Below, piece by piece: positions 5,421 through 11,799 of a DNA stretch of 12,905 nt. Each line of letters begins with the position of its first letter. Position 1 is the first letter of the stretch. Location of the stretch: the NCBI GenBank assembly GCA_023380995.1, contig JAMCTD010000087.1, positions 1 to 12,905 on the forward strand, in the 5' to 3' direction. Origin of the DNA: Patescibacteria group bacterium. Lineage in GTDB: Bacteria; Patescibacteria; Microgenomatia; Daviesbacterales; UBA10151. The position numbers and the translations under genes are program-made. The notes beneath the pieces were generated by a model, which was given only the letters and a program-made list of their open reading frames with translations, ran no database searches and had not been told where the DNA came from.

Positions 5421-5936
5421 CTAAAGGGTTACCTCCTCAAACATATCTGTGCCTGTTTGGTCTTTGCCTGTGTATTTATAAAACTTACCTTTTTGTTCTA
5501 ACACCCTGTCTGAAAATAACACCCCGTTTAGATGATCTATTTCATGTTGAAAAATCCAGGCTAGTAAGCCCCTTAGGGGTGTGGTTATGGTTTTACCACT
5601 GGTGTCCTGATAAGAAACTTTAATATTGGTAAACCTTCTAACTTCACCCCACATATTGGGAACAGACAGGCACCCTTCAAAATATTTTTTTGTCCTTTTG
5701 GATTTATAAATAATTTTAGGGTTTATTACAGACATAAACTCTTCCCCATTCTTAGCCACAAAAAAGCTCCCATCAAGTCCTACTTGGGTGGAGGCCAGTC
5801 CCACCCCTTCAGGATCCTTAAAGGTTTTGGTAAGCTTAACCATATCTTTTAGGGTTTGAACTAATCCTGGACTAATCTTTTTAATGGGTTTAGTTTGAAC
5901 TCTAAGTTTTTGATCAGGTGCTTTAACAACTTTCAT
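5421..5936 (-). CDS. def: Peptide deformylase
   Basis: Removes the N-formyl group from nascent proteins using a metal (usually Fe2+). 171 residues carry all three family motifs: GVGLASTQ (44-51; the common second A of GxGxAAxQ is S here), EGCLS (87-91, metal ligand C89) and QHEIDHLNG (130-138, ligands H131 and H135, catalytic E132). A C-terminal basic/polar tail follows residue 148. I chose ATG 5936 rather than GTG 5942 because the minus-strand -10 TACAAT ends exactly 7 nt before it and the family N-terminus (MKVVKAPDQKLR) fits. It is followed by fmt on the same strand 32 nt downstream, the common def-fmt pairing. Confidence 0.97.
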   Translation of the reverse strand: MKVVKAPDQKLRVQTKPIKKISPGLVQTLKDMVKLTKTFKDPEGVGLASTQVGLDGSFFVAKNGEEFMSVINPKIIYKSKRTKKYFEGCLSVPNMWGEVRRFTNIKVSYQDTSGKTITTPLRGLLAWIFQHEIDHLNGVLFSDRVLEQKGKFYKYTGKDQTGTDMFEEVTL

Positions 5937-5943
5937 AAGCACA

Positions 5944-5952
5944 ATTGTACCA
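5944..5952 (-). promoter_or_regulatory. Extended -10 promoter element for def
   Basis: On the minus strand TGGTACAAT (hexamer TACAAT, 5949-5944) ends 7 nt before ATG 5936. The predicted transcript begins at or one base before the start codon. No convincing -35 is seen. It probably also drives fmt. Confidence 0.55.
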
Positions 5953-5995
5953 AAAATGTTACAAAAAGGCTCCTGAGTTAATATTTTTTGGTTTT

Positions 5996-6262
5996 TTAAT
6001 GATTACTTTCTTTTAATTCTTTTAGCTTCCACATAAATATTCTAGCCTTGCTTTTTGCCTCATAATAACCTTTGGTAAAATTTAAGGCTTCTTCTAAAAT
6101 ATTACGGTCTAAGTTTTTTGCCAGTTTAATATAAAGTGAATAATGTTTAGTATCTTGCAGGGTTTCTGCCAAATAAACGCCATACATTTGAAATTCTTTT
6201 GAGATGTTTTTAGGCCGGTTTTTGAATTTAGTCTCAGCAATGATGTTAGAAACTGATTTCAT
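5996..6262 (-). CDS. Small helical hypothetical protein, 88 aa
   Basis: 88 residues, charged, no membrane segment, predicted almost entirely helical. The central part (YGVYLAETLQDTKHYSLYIKLAKNLDRNILEEALNFTKG) looks like two packed helices, and the C-terminus KARIFMWKLKELK is amphipathic. I recall similar small proteins in candidate-phyla genomes but know no function. The ATG overlaps the stop codon of the O-antigen-ligase-like gene (ATGA, 6262-6259), so it is probably translated by coupling from the same mRNA. Confidence 0.72.
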   Translation of the reverse strand: MKSVSNIIAETKFKNRPKNISKEFQMYGVYLAETLQDTKHYSLYIKLAKNLDRNILEEALNFTKGYYEAKSKARIFMWKLKELKESNH

Positions 6263-8322
6263 TTGGTCTTGCTGGATTTAGTGGCTTCTTTTAGTTGAGC
6301 TATGGCTTCTTGATAATTGGGTTTTAATTCTATGGCTTGTTGTAACACTTTTAATTCTTCATCTTTTCTGTCTACGCTACTCAAAATAAGGGCTTTATTA
6401 TAGTAAAGTTTAGGATCAGTGGGGGCAAATTTTATGGCTAAATCCAATGTTTGTAAGGTTTTATCAAAGTAACTTTTATCAACTAAAGTTAGGGCAAAAT
6501 AAGTCCTGATAGCTGTCCTCAGAAATGAGACATTTTTAGGACTGGTTTTTAAAGCCTGGTTAGTTTGGATAAGGGCAATATTTTTTAAATCAGCAGATAA
6601 AGTAGCATCAGTTTCTGCAAGACTGGCTGCTCCTTGGGCTGCTGCCAAACCAAGCTCTGATTTATAAAAAGGTTCACCTTGATTTAATTCAGCAGCTGAT
6701 GAAATTAAATTATACCCGGCACCGGCATTACCTGCTGACAGGGCATTTTCTCCTTTGGCAAAAAGTGTATCTGCATACCAAAGTTGAAAGACAGAATATA
6801 ACAAATAAAAAGTACCCAAGATCACAATGGTTTTAACAGATTTGATATAAAAAGGCCTGTGGTAAATTAAATTGACAATTGATAATGGATAATTGAAAAT
6901 TTTAGGTAGTTTTAGTGGTTTGGCAGACTCTGTTGCTATAAAGATTAGCGCTGGAAAAAGATAGAAAAAGATGGCAATAATCACCACAGAAAAAAGGAAA
7001 AAGTTGGAAATTAGGTAAGAGATGTATGCTGCAAGAAGTGAGATTACTAAAAGCTTTTCCTTTGTTTGTTTACCTATGAACTTTTTAACTGACCAAAAAA
7101 TAAAGATTAGGATTACTAACATATAAGTGCCAATACCCACTAAACCTGTAGTGGCCAAATAATTAAGGTACTCATTGTGTGCTTTGTTGTATAAGAAATC
7201 CCACTCTGAAGTTAGATTGTGAGAAGCTGGGCGGTATTGGTAATAAGAATAAGCAAAGGTTTCCAGTCCTGAACCAAAAATTGGGTAATTTTTGAAAATA
7301 TCTAAAGCTCCTTTCCAGACAATTAACCTGATTTGGCCTGATTCAGTCCCTCCATTTTCCAGCTGGGTGCCTACTGAAGCTGGGGTAGAAGCAATAGAGA
7401 TGCCAGGCCTGACTGGAGCAGCATATTTAGAAATTAATCTAAAGGAAGTGATAGCTGAGCCAAAAAGCAGATTAATAACCAGGAAAGAAATCAATACTCC
7501 AGCTACCCTTGTCATTCTGAACGAAGTGAAGAATCCTCCCAGATCATGGAAGATCCTTCGTCCGCCTTTGGCAGACTCAGGATGACAGAAAAGGCAACCT
7601 AAGAGAAAAACTACCATGCCTCCAATCAGTCCCAACGTTGGGCCCCTGGAGTAAGTAAAAGTAAAAGCCAAATAAGAGGTGATAAGGGAGATGTAATATG
7701 CAATACGCTGATTTTTGCTGGAAGCTGTCAGGAAAAAATAGAAAGCAGGGAAGATCAGCATAGCCAGGTAAGCTGCCAGCCAATTGGGTTGGCCTAAAGT
7801 AGCAAAAACCCTGGATTGGACATCCTGTATCCAACAAGTGGCATTAAAATCACCCCTTAAAATTACACAAGAAAAAGAAACCCCAAAGTGTTCCAAGATT
7901 GCCCATAAAGAGATTAAAAACCCGGAAGCCAGGCCAAATTTAAGGGTAGTTTTAACTTTGTTAAAGTCCATGTTGGAAACAAAAGCCCAATATAAAAGAA
8001 GGTAAGCAATAAGTGATAAGAGCCCACCATTTAATCTGGAATAATATCCCCAAATTGAGGTGTGCGGGTCCATGGAGAAAATGGTAGAGAGGATATTTGC
8101 ACCTAAAAATAATAAAAGTGGGATGTCTAAGGGAGTACGTTTAATCAGCAATTGTTTTTCATTTAGCATTTTTAGAAGCCAGGCTCCAGTGATAATCACA
8201 GTAAATCCATAAGTTAACATCATTTTGTTATATTCAAAAAGTTCATAGTTAACAGATGTCCAAAACAGAGGGACTAAGGCAAAAAGCAGGTAAAAGGAAT
8301 AGGAAATAACTTTGCTTAACAT
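6259..8322 (-). CDS. O-antigen ligase/polymerase family membrane protein with C-terminal TPRs
   Basis: 687 residues. About ten or more hydrophobic spans cover residues 8-300 and 395-525. A large extracellular loop (about 300-390) ends in the Wzy_C/O-antigen-ligase signature, GSGLETFAYSYYQYRP then KAHNEYLNYLATTGLVG (H382, N383). The C-terminus (about 530-687) is soluble with TPR-like helices (ALSAGNAGAGYNLISSAAEL, LYYNKALILSSVDRKDEEL, LKVLQQAIELKPNYQEAI). Family members ligate or polymerise lipid-linked glycans on the outer face of the membrane; here the substrate is unknown. Residues about 247-272 (HPESAKGGRRIF...FRMT) come from an in-frame REP-like repeat, placed in a loop between two hydrophobic spans. 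I chose ATG 8322 over TTG 8325. ATGA overlap couples it to the 88-aa gene downstream. Confidence 0.88.
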   Translation of the reverse strand: MLSKVISYSFYLLFALVPLFWTSVNYELFEYNKMMLTYGFTVIITGAWLLKMLNEKQLLIKRTPLDIPLLLFLGANILSTIFSMDPHTSIWGYYSRLNGGLLSLIAYLLLYWAFVSNMDFNKVKTTLKFGLASGFLISLWAILEHFGVSFSCVILRGDFNATCWIQDVQSRVFATLGQPNWLAAYLAMLIFPAFYFFLTASSKNQRIAYYISLITSYLAFTFTYSRGPTLGLIGGMVVFLLGCLFCHPESAKGGRRIFHDLGGFFTSFRMTRVAGVLISFLVINLLFGSAITSFRLISKYAAPVRPGISIASTPASVGTQLENGGTESGQIRLIVWKGALDIFKNYPIFGSGLETFAYSYYQYRPASHNLTSEWDFLYNKAHNEYLNYLATTGLVGIGTYMLVILIFIFWSVKKFIGKQTKEKLLVISLLAAYISYLISNFFLFSVVIIAIFFYLFPALIFIATESAKPLKLPKIFNYPLSIVNLIYHRPFYIKSVKTIVILGTFYLLYSVFQLWYADTLFAKGENALSAGNAGAGYNLISSAAELNQGEPFYKSELGLAAAQGAASLAETDATLSADLKNIALIQTNQALKTSPKNVSFLRTAIRTYFALTLVDKSYFDKTLQTLDLAIKFAPTDPKLYYNKALILSSVDRKDEELKVLQQAIELKPNYQEAIAQLKEATKSSKTK
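7510..7587. repeat. REP-like palindromic element, full 78-bp copy inside the O-antigen-ligase gene
   Basis: Terminal inverted repeats TGTCATTCTGA (7510-7520) and TCAGGATGACA (7577-7587) flank two inner arms, GAAGAATCC and GGAAGATCC. The length is 78 bp, exactly 26 codons, so it keeps the host gene in frame. It is translated as a HPESAKGG-type peptide, hydrophilic among transmembrane helices. It shares its GATCCTTCG...CTCAGGATGAC half with the copy in fmt and its other half with the copy at 11120-11168. Confidence 0.85.
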
Positions 8323-8327
8323 CAAAG

Positions 8328-8356
8328 ATTATCCTAACAGACAGCAGGGTTTTGAA
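8328..8356 (-). promoter_or_regulatory. Sigma70-type promoter for the O-antigen-ligase-like gene
   Basis: On the minus strand TTCAAA (8356-8351), a 17-bp spacer and GATAAT (8333-8328) lie 5 nt before ATG 8322. An overlapping extended -10, TGTTAGGAT, ends 8 nt before the ATG and is an alternative. An inverted repeat TTGAA-N7-TTCAA (8352-8368) covers the -35 and could bind a regulator. Confidence 0.5.
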
Positions 8357-8393
8357 GCAAGTATTCAACAGGGCTTTAATCTTATAGAAAATA

Positions 8394-8422
8394 TTGATTT
8401 TTATTTTAAGCAGTGTTATATT
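8394..8422 (+). promoter_or_regulatory. Sigma70-type promoter for the gene at 8432
   Basis: TTGATT (8394-8399), a 17-bp spacer and extended -10 TGTTATATT (hexamer 8417-8422) end 9 nt before ATG 8432, leaving a leader of about 2-3 nt. It excludes an in-frame upstream ATG at 8312, which lies inside the divergent gene. Confidence 0.65.
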
Positions 8423-8431
8423 CACTTCAAG

Positions 8432-9289
8432 ATGCATACTAAAGAAAGACCCGGGATAACTGAAATAAAAGTATTAACCGAAGAAGAAATTTACAAGAGA
8501 ATGACCCCTGAAGACTTAGAGAATGCCCGTGAACTTCTTAGATTTGCTGCTGGACGTTCAGGTAATGTCGGAAGACTTTCACAAGGTGTGTCATTAGATG
8601 AAGTGGGTGTTCTATTGGGGAAGATTGATGAATTAGTAGTACCCTTGAGAGAAAAATCAGAAAAATGGCAAGAAGTTCTTGAGGAGCGGAAGATAAGTAG
8701 AAGGGAGTTGCTTGGGAATGTAATCGGTTGGGGGATTGCTACGGTTTTAGTAGCGGGGGGAGGGAGTCTTGTATGGTCTGTGATTGATAATTCTAGTGGT
8801 CCAACAGCTCAAAAAAAAGATTTTGCATACCGCCAGTCGCTAGAAACTCGTAATACCTTAGGGCTTGCAGCATCTGTACCTTCCTTAAACCGTTGGACTG
8901 TTAGATATGCTCCTGATGATTTGAAGTTAATTCCTGCCGGAATTTCCTCTGACCCGCTTACAGAAGGGGTAATGATTTTATTACAGGGAAGTAAATTAGG
9001 TGCACTGGATAAGACAGGCATCATCATTAAAGATCATATTAGAACTACAGATAATCAGCCAGTTGGTAGGTTGGCTATAGCTACTAGCTACGATATTTCA
9101 AATGGACAGTATGTTATTGGAGAGGAATGGGTATTGCGAAATCAATCTACAGAAGGTATTAACGCAAAGGTGTTAATTTTTGAAAATTTGGACAGTACTA
9201 AAAGTACGCAATACTTATCCATAGTCAGATCTAGAACTAATGGTTCCCAAAAACCTACCTTTACTCTTCAGGGCTACAAACAAGCTTAA
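8432..9289 (+). CDS. Hypothetical single-pass membrane protein with internal RR motif
   Basis: 285 residues; I do not recognise the family. Residues 1-87 form a charged, helical N-terminal region (TEEEIYKRMTPEDLENARELLRF; later KIDELVVPLREKSEKWQEVLEERK). Residues 88-95 are KISRRELLG-like, matching the twin-arginine S-R-R-x-(F/L)-L pattern (R90, R91). Directly after comes a hydrophobic span (about 96-117, GNVIGWGIATVLVAGGGSLVW). Residues 118-285 form a beta-rich domain (LTEGVMILLQGSKLG, GRLAIATSYDI, QYVIGEEWVLRNQ, FTLQGYKQA). The likely topology is N-terminus inside and the beta domain outside. ATG 8432 was chosen from the promoter. It converges with the P-type ATPase gene, 23 bp away. Confidence 0.75.
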   Translation: MHTKERPGITEIKVLTEEEIYKRMTPEDLENARELLRFAAGRSGNVGRLSQGVSLDEVGVLLGKIDELVVPLREKSEKWQEVLEERKISRRELLGNVIGWGIATVLVAGGGSLVWSVIDNSSGPTAQKKDFAYRQSLETRNTLGLAASVPSLNRWTVRYAPDDLKLIPAGISSDPLTEGVMILLQGSKLGALDKTGIIIKDHIRTTDNQPVGRLAIATSYDISNGQYVIGEEWVLRNQSTEGINAKVLIFENLDSTKSTQYLSIVRSRTNGSQKPTFTLQGYKQA

Positions 9290-9312
9290 TAATCTTAGAA
9301 GGAAATTTTTAA

Positions 9313-11103
9313 TTATCTACTGGCTCTTAGGGCATTTATAATTACTGCCACATCTATTGCTTCCTGAAGCCCTGCCCCAAAGATGGGTGGGATAAAACCA
9401 AATGAGGCAAAAACCATTCCTGCTGTGCTTAAACCAATCCCAAACAGAATGCTTTGCAAAGCAATTTTGATAGTTCTTTTGGCAATTTGCAAAGAGGTGG
9501 AAACTTGGGAAAAATCCCCTCCTAAAAACACAATATCTGCTGCTTCTGAGGCAGAAGTTTGTTCCTCATTGGAAAACACCAATCCTACATTAGCCAAAGC
9601 AAGTGAGGGAGCATCGTTGATCCCATCCCCAATCATAGCCACTGTTTTGCCCATTTTTTGCAGCTCTTTTACCCCATCCTGTTTTTGCTCAGGGGACATT
9701 TGGGTCCTAAGTTCAATATTTAAACCCAGTTGTTCAACAATTTTTTCTGCAGCATCTTGTTTATCTCCGGTAAATATCAAAAGCTTTAAACCTAAAGCTT
9801 TAAGTTTGGCAAAATCTGATTTGGAATCTGGTTTTAGTTCATCTTCAAAAGTAAAAATGGCCAAACTTTTCCCTTTTGAGGTAAGTTCTATTGTCATGCC
9901 CACATCATTTTTTACCTTTGCAATAGTAAACCTTTGTTTTCCCACCATTCCTGAAATTCCCTGGCCTATTACCTCTTCTATTTTAGTGGCATGGAGTGTA
10001 GGGGCTTTGCTTTCCCGGGCTGAAACCACAATGGCTTTGGCCAAAGGATGAAGTGAATTTCTCTCTAAGCTTTCTGCAATTGCCAATATTTGCTTTTGAT
10101 CAAACTCTTTGGTGGTAATTTGTATTTTTGTTAACCTGGGTTTGCCTAAAGTAATAGTCCCTGTTTTGTCAAAAATAACAGTATCTGCTTTGGCTAAGTT
10201 TTCCAAACTGGCCAGCTTTTTGACAATAATCCTTTTTTTGGCAGCGCAGTTTACTCCGCCCAACAGGGCAACTGGAGTGGCAATAATAAGCGGGCAAGGT
10301 GTGGCAATGGCTAAAACAGACAAAACCCGGGTTAAATCAAAATTTGAAGCAAATAAGGCAAAGGCGGCAATAATAAGGGTTACAATTGTAAAAACAGTGC
10401 TATAGCGGTCAGCAAGCCTGACAAAAGGAGATTGTTCTTCCTGAGCTTTTTTAACCAGTTCAATAATTTTATTATAAGTAGAATCTCCTTCAGTTTTGGT
10501 GACTTCTAAAACTATTGGGTTACCAATGTTAACAGTACCAGACCTTAAAATATCTCCCTCGATTTTATCTATAAAATACGGTTCACCGGTAAGGGATGAT
10601 TCATCAGTTTGGCCCACTTCCGAGATTAATTTCCCATCCAAAGGAATAACTTCACCCTTTCTTATAAAAATCTGCTGGCCAATTTTAACCTCTTTAATTT
10701 GTATTTTTTCTCCTGCTTTGCCTTTTTCCCAAAGTAAAACTTCATTGGGAATCCTTTCAATAAGGCCAGTTAAAGATTTTTTGGCTTGGGAAACAGCATA
10801 GCTTTCCAAAGTTCTGCCTGTGGAGACCATCAAAGCCAAAATTGCAGCCACTAAAAATTCATGGGTATAAAGGGAAACTGAAATTGCTAAAATGGCAATG
10901 TAGTCTATGGCAAAACGTCTGGCAGCAAGCTTCTTAAAAGATTCCCAAAATAACTGGTAGCTTCCTAAAATAGTAACAAGGATAATAATTATGTCTGCCA
11001 CAAAGGAAATGCCCAAAAGCTTTAAAATTAAATACAGGATGATCCCGCTAAAACAGATCAGAGGGGTGCGGAAGTGTTCTGAAAATAATATCTTAAAATT
11101 CAT
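9313..11103 (-). CDS. P1B-type heavy-metal-translocating ATPase (no N-terminal metal-binding domain)
   Basis: 596 residues. Pumps a metal cation across the membrane at the cost of ATP. Membrane helices lie at about 15-50 and 65-95. The actuator domain has SLTGEP (170-174; TGEP rather than the usual TGES), followed by helices at about 235-280 containing the transport-site motif ATPCPL (C270; CPC-type pumps have CPC here). The phosphorylation site is DKTGT (D312), the P1B-specific nucleotide-domain motif is SLHPLA (H352, P353), and the hinge is GDGINDAP (492-499). There is no N-terminal CxxC HMA domain or His-rich stretch, so TPC plus the C-terminal membrane residues must define the metal; I cannot name it. 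Start ATG 11103 has only a weak upstream TAAACA -10 candidate. No adjacent metal regulator is visible. Confidence 0.95.
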   Translation of the reverse strand: MNFKILFSEHFRTPLICFSGIILYLILKLLGISFVADIIIILVTILGSYQLFWESFKKLAARRFAIDYIAILAISVSLYTHEFLVAAILALMVSTGRTLESYAVSQAKKSLTGLIERIPNEVLLWEKGKAGEKIQIKEVKIGQQIFIRKGEVIPLDGKLISEVGQTDESSLTGEPYFIDKIEGDILRSGTVNIGNPIVLEVTKTEGDSTYNKIIELVKKAQEEQSPFVRLADRYSTVFTIVTLIIAAFALFASNFDLTRVLSVLAIATPCPLIIATPVALLGGVNCAAKKRIIVKKLASLENLAKADTVIFDKTGTITLGKPRLTKIQITTKEFDQKQILAIAESLERNSLHPLAKAIVVSARESKAPTLHATKIEEVIGQGISGMVGKQRFTIAKVKNDVGMTIELTSKGKSLAIFTFEDELKPDSKSDFAKLKALGLKLLIFTGDKQDAAEKIVEQLGLNIELRTQMSPEQKQDGVKELQKMGKTVAMIGDGINDAPSLALANVGLVFSNEEQTSASEAADIVFLGGDFSQVSTSLQIAKRTIKIALQSILFGIGLSTAGMVFASFGFIPPIFGAGLQEAIDVAVIINALRASR

Positions 11104-11119
11104 AGTTTTTGTCTGTTTA

Positions 11120-11168
11120 GAATCTTTCCAGTGATTGCTGGAAAAGCTCTTATTTATTCAGAATGACA
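11120..11168. repeat. REP-like element, intergenic degenerate half copy
   Basis: Starts GAATCTTTCC and ends TTCAGAATGACA. It aligns over about 48 bases with the reverse complement of the left half of the 78-bp element at 7510-7587, with strong identity at both ends and a diverged middle. It contains a short hairpin (TTTCCAG/CTGGAAA). It lies between the P-type ATPase gene and the gene at 11241-11738. Confidence 0.6.
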
Positions 11169-11181
11169 AAAGTTATTCATA

Positions 11182-11221
11182 GAAAATTAAGATATATTTT
11201 TATGTTAGCAGAAAATATCTT
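11182..11221 (-). terminator. Candidate terminator of the gene at 11241-11738
   Basis: On the minus strand AAGATATTTT and its complement (11189-11221, with a 10-11 nt loop) form a hairpin, followed by AATTTTC. The stem is AT-rich and weak, but the post-stem sequence matches that of the terminator at 1511-1564 and the position, just after the stop codon, is right. Confidence 0.45.
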
Positions 11222-11240
11222 TGAGGATCAAGAGAAAGTT

Positions 11241-11738
11241 TTATGTAGCTACAATCGAGTTGTTTGGTTTGGTAGGTCTGATTCTATTTGCTACAGCACT
11301 AGCAAAGTCGATTCCTGAGTGAGTTACAGCATTAGCAGCTAGTCTAAAAGCAGTTGCTTCCATGGGATTATGTATTAGCAATCCAATAGGGTTATTGGGT
11401 CCAATAAATTCAGATGAGGGGATAGCTGCACCAATTAAAGATGTATTAATGAATGCATCTAATAATAACGGAGGAAGCATTGGTGCCATCATGTAGAGTT
11501 GTCTCTGCATAGGGTCTTTTGGGAGGCGTTTCTCAAGACTTATGACTGCTCTTGTGGCTGCTGGAAAGCTAACCCCGATCATAATAACTCCGATCATTTC
11601 AATAACGCTAGATTGATTAAATTTTTCCTGACCTCTTTTAGTAGCTTGTCCCAATACTTCTTTAATTCCGGAAAAACCTACTGCTCTGTCTGCAGCTGAA
11701 ACCAAATAATTCTTTACTGCTTCTACACGATTTGTCAT
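11241..11738 (-). CDS. Hypothetical membrane-associated protein, 165 aa
   Basis: I do not recognise this protein. It has a charged N-terminal region (1-42), a hydrophobic segment at about 45-67 (VIEMIGVIMIGVSFPAATRAVI), a basic loop (LEKRLPKDPMQRQ), a second hydrophobic segment at about 82-106 (MAPMLPPLLLDAF...LIGAAI), and a polar/Ala-rich C-terminus ending in RIRPTKPNN. That suggests two membrane spans with both ends on the same side. ATG 11738 follows a near-consensus promoter with 6-nt spacing, which supports a real, expressed gene. It is divergent from mreB with 61 bp between start codons. Confidence 0.7.
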   Translation of the reverse strand: MTNRVEAVKNYLVSAADRAVGFSGIKEVLGQATKRGQEKFNQSSVIEMIGVIMIGVSFPAATRAVISLEKRLPKDPMQRQLYMMAPMLPPLLLDAFINTSLIGAAIPSSEFIGPNNPIGLLIHNPMEATAFRLAANAVTHSGIDFASAVANRIRPTKPNNSIVAT

Positions 11739-11744
11739 AAAATA

Positions 11745-11773
11745 TTTATACTCTTATAAGGTATTTAAGTCAA
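11745..11773 (-). promoter_or_regulatory. Sigma70-type promoter for the gene at 11241-11738
   Basis: On the minus strand TTGACT (11773-11768), a 17-bp spacer and TATAAA (11750-11745) end exactly 6 nt before ATG 11738. This is near consensus and predicts transcription starting on the A of the start codon. Confidence 0.65.
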
Positions 11774-11784
11774 TGCCACTTCTA

Positions 11785-11793
11785 TGTTAAACT
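11785..11793 (+). promoter_or_regulatory. Extended -10 promoter element for mreB
   Basis: TGTTAAACT (hexamer 11788-11793) ends exactly 6 nt before ATG 11800, identical in sequence and spacing to the element before the gene at 780. The -35 region (TTAAGT at 11765-11770, 17-bp spacing) is weak and overlaps the -35 of the divergent gene. Confidence 0.6.
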
Positions 11794-11799
11794 CCCCTC

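Noticed and set aside
5943..5995. Terminator between the 88-aa gene and def, suggested by T-rich and A-rich runs
   Set aside because: No stem of useful length next to a U tract could be drawn.
9290..9312. Bidirectional terminator between convergent genes
   Set aside because: Only 23 bp and no inverted repeat visible.
9383..10801. Three plus-strand frames opposite the P-type ATPase
   Set aside because: Antisense shadows of a gene with every P-type ATPase motif; the translations have no recognisable domain.
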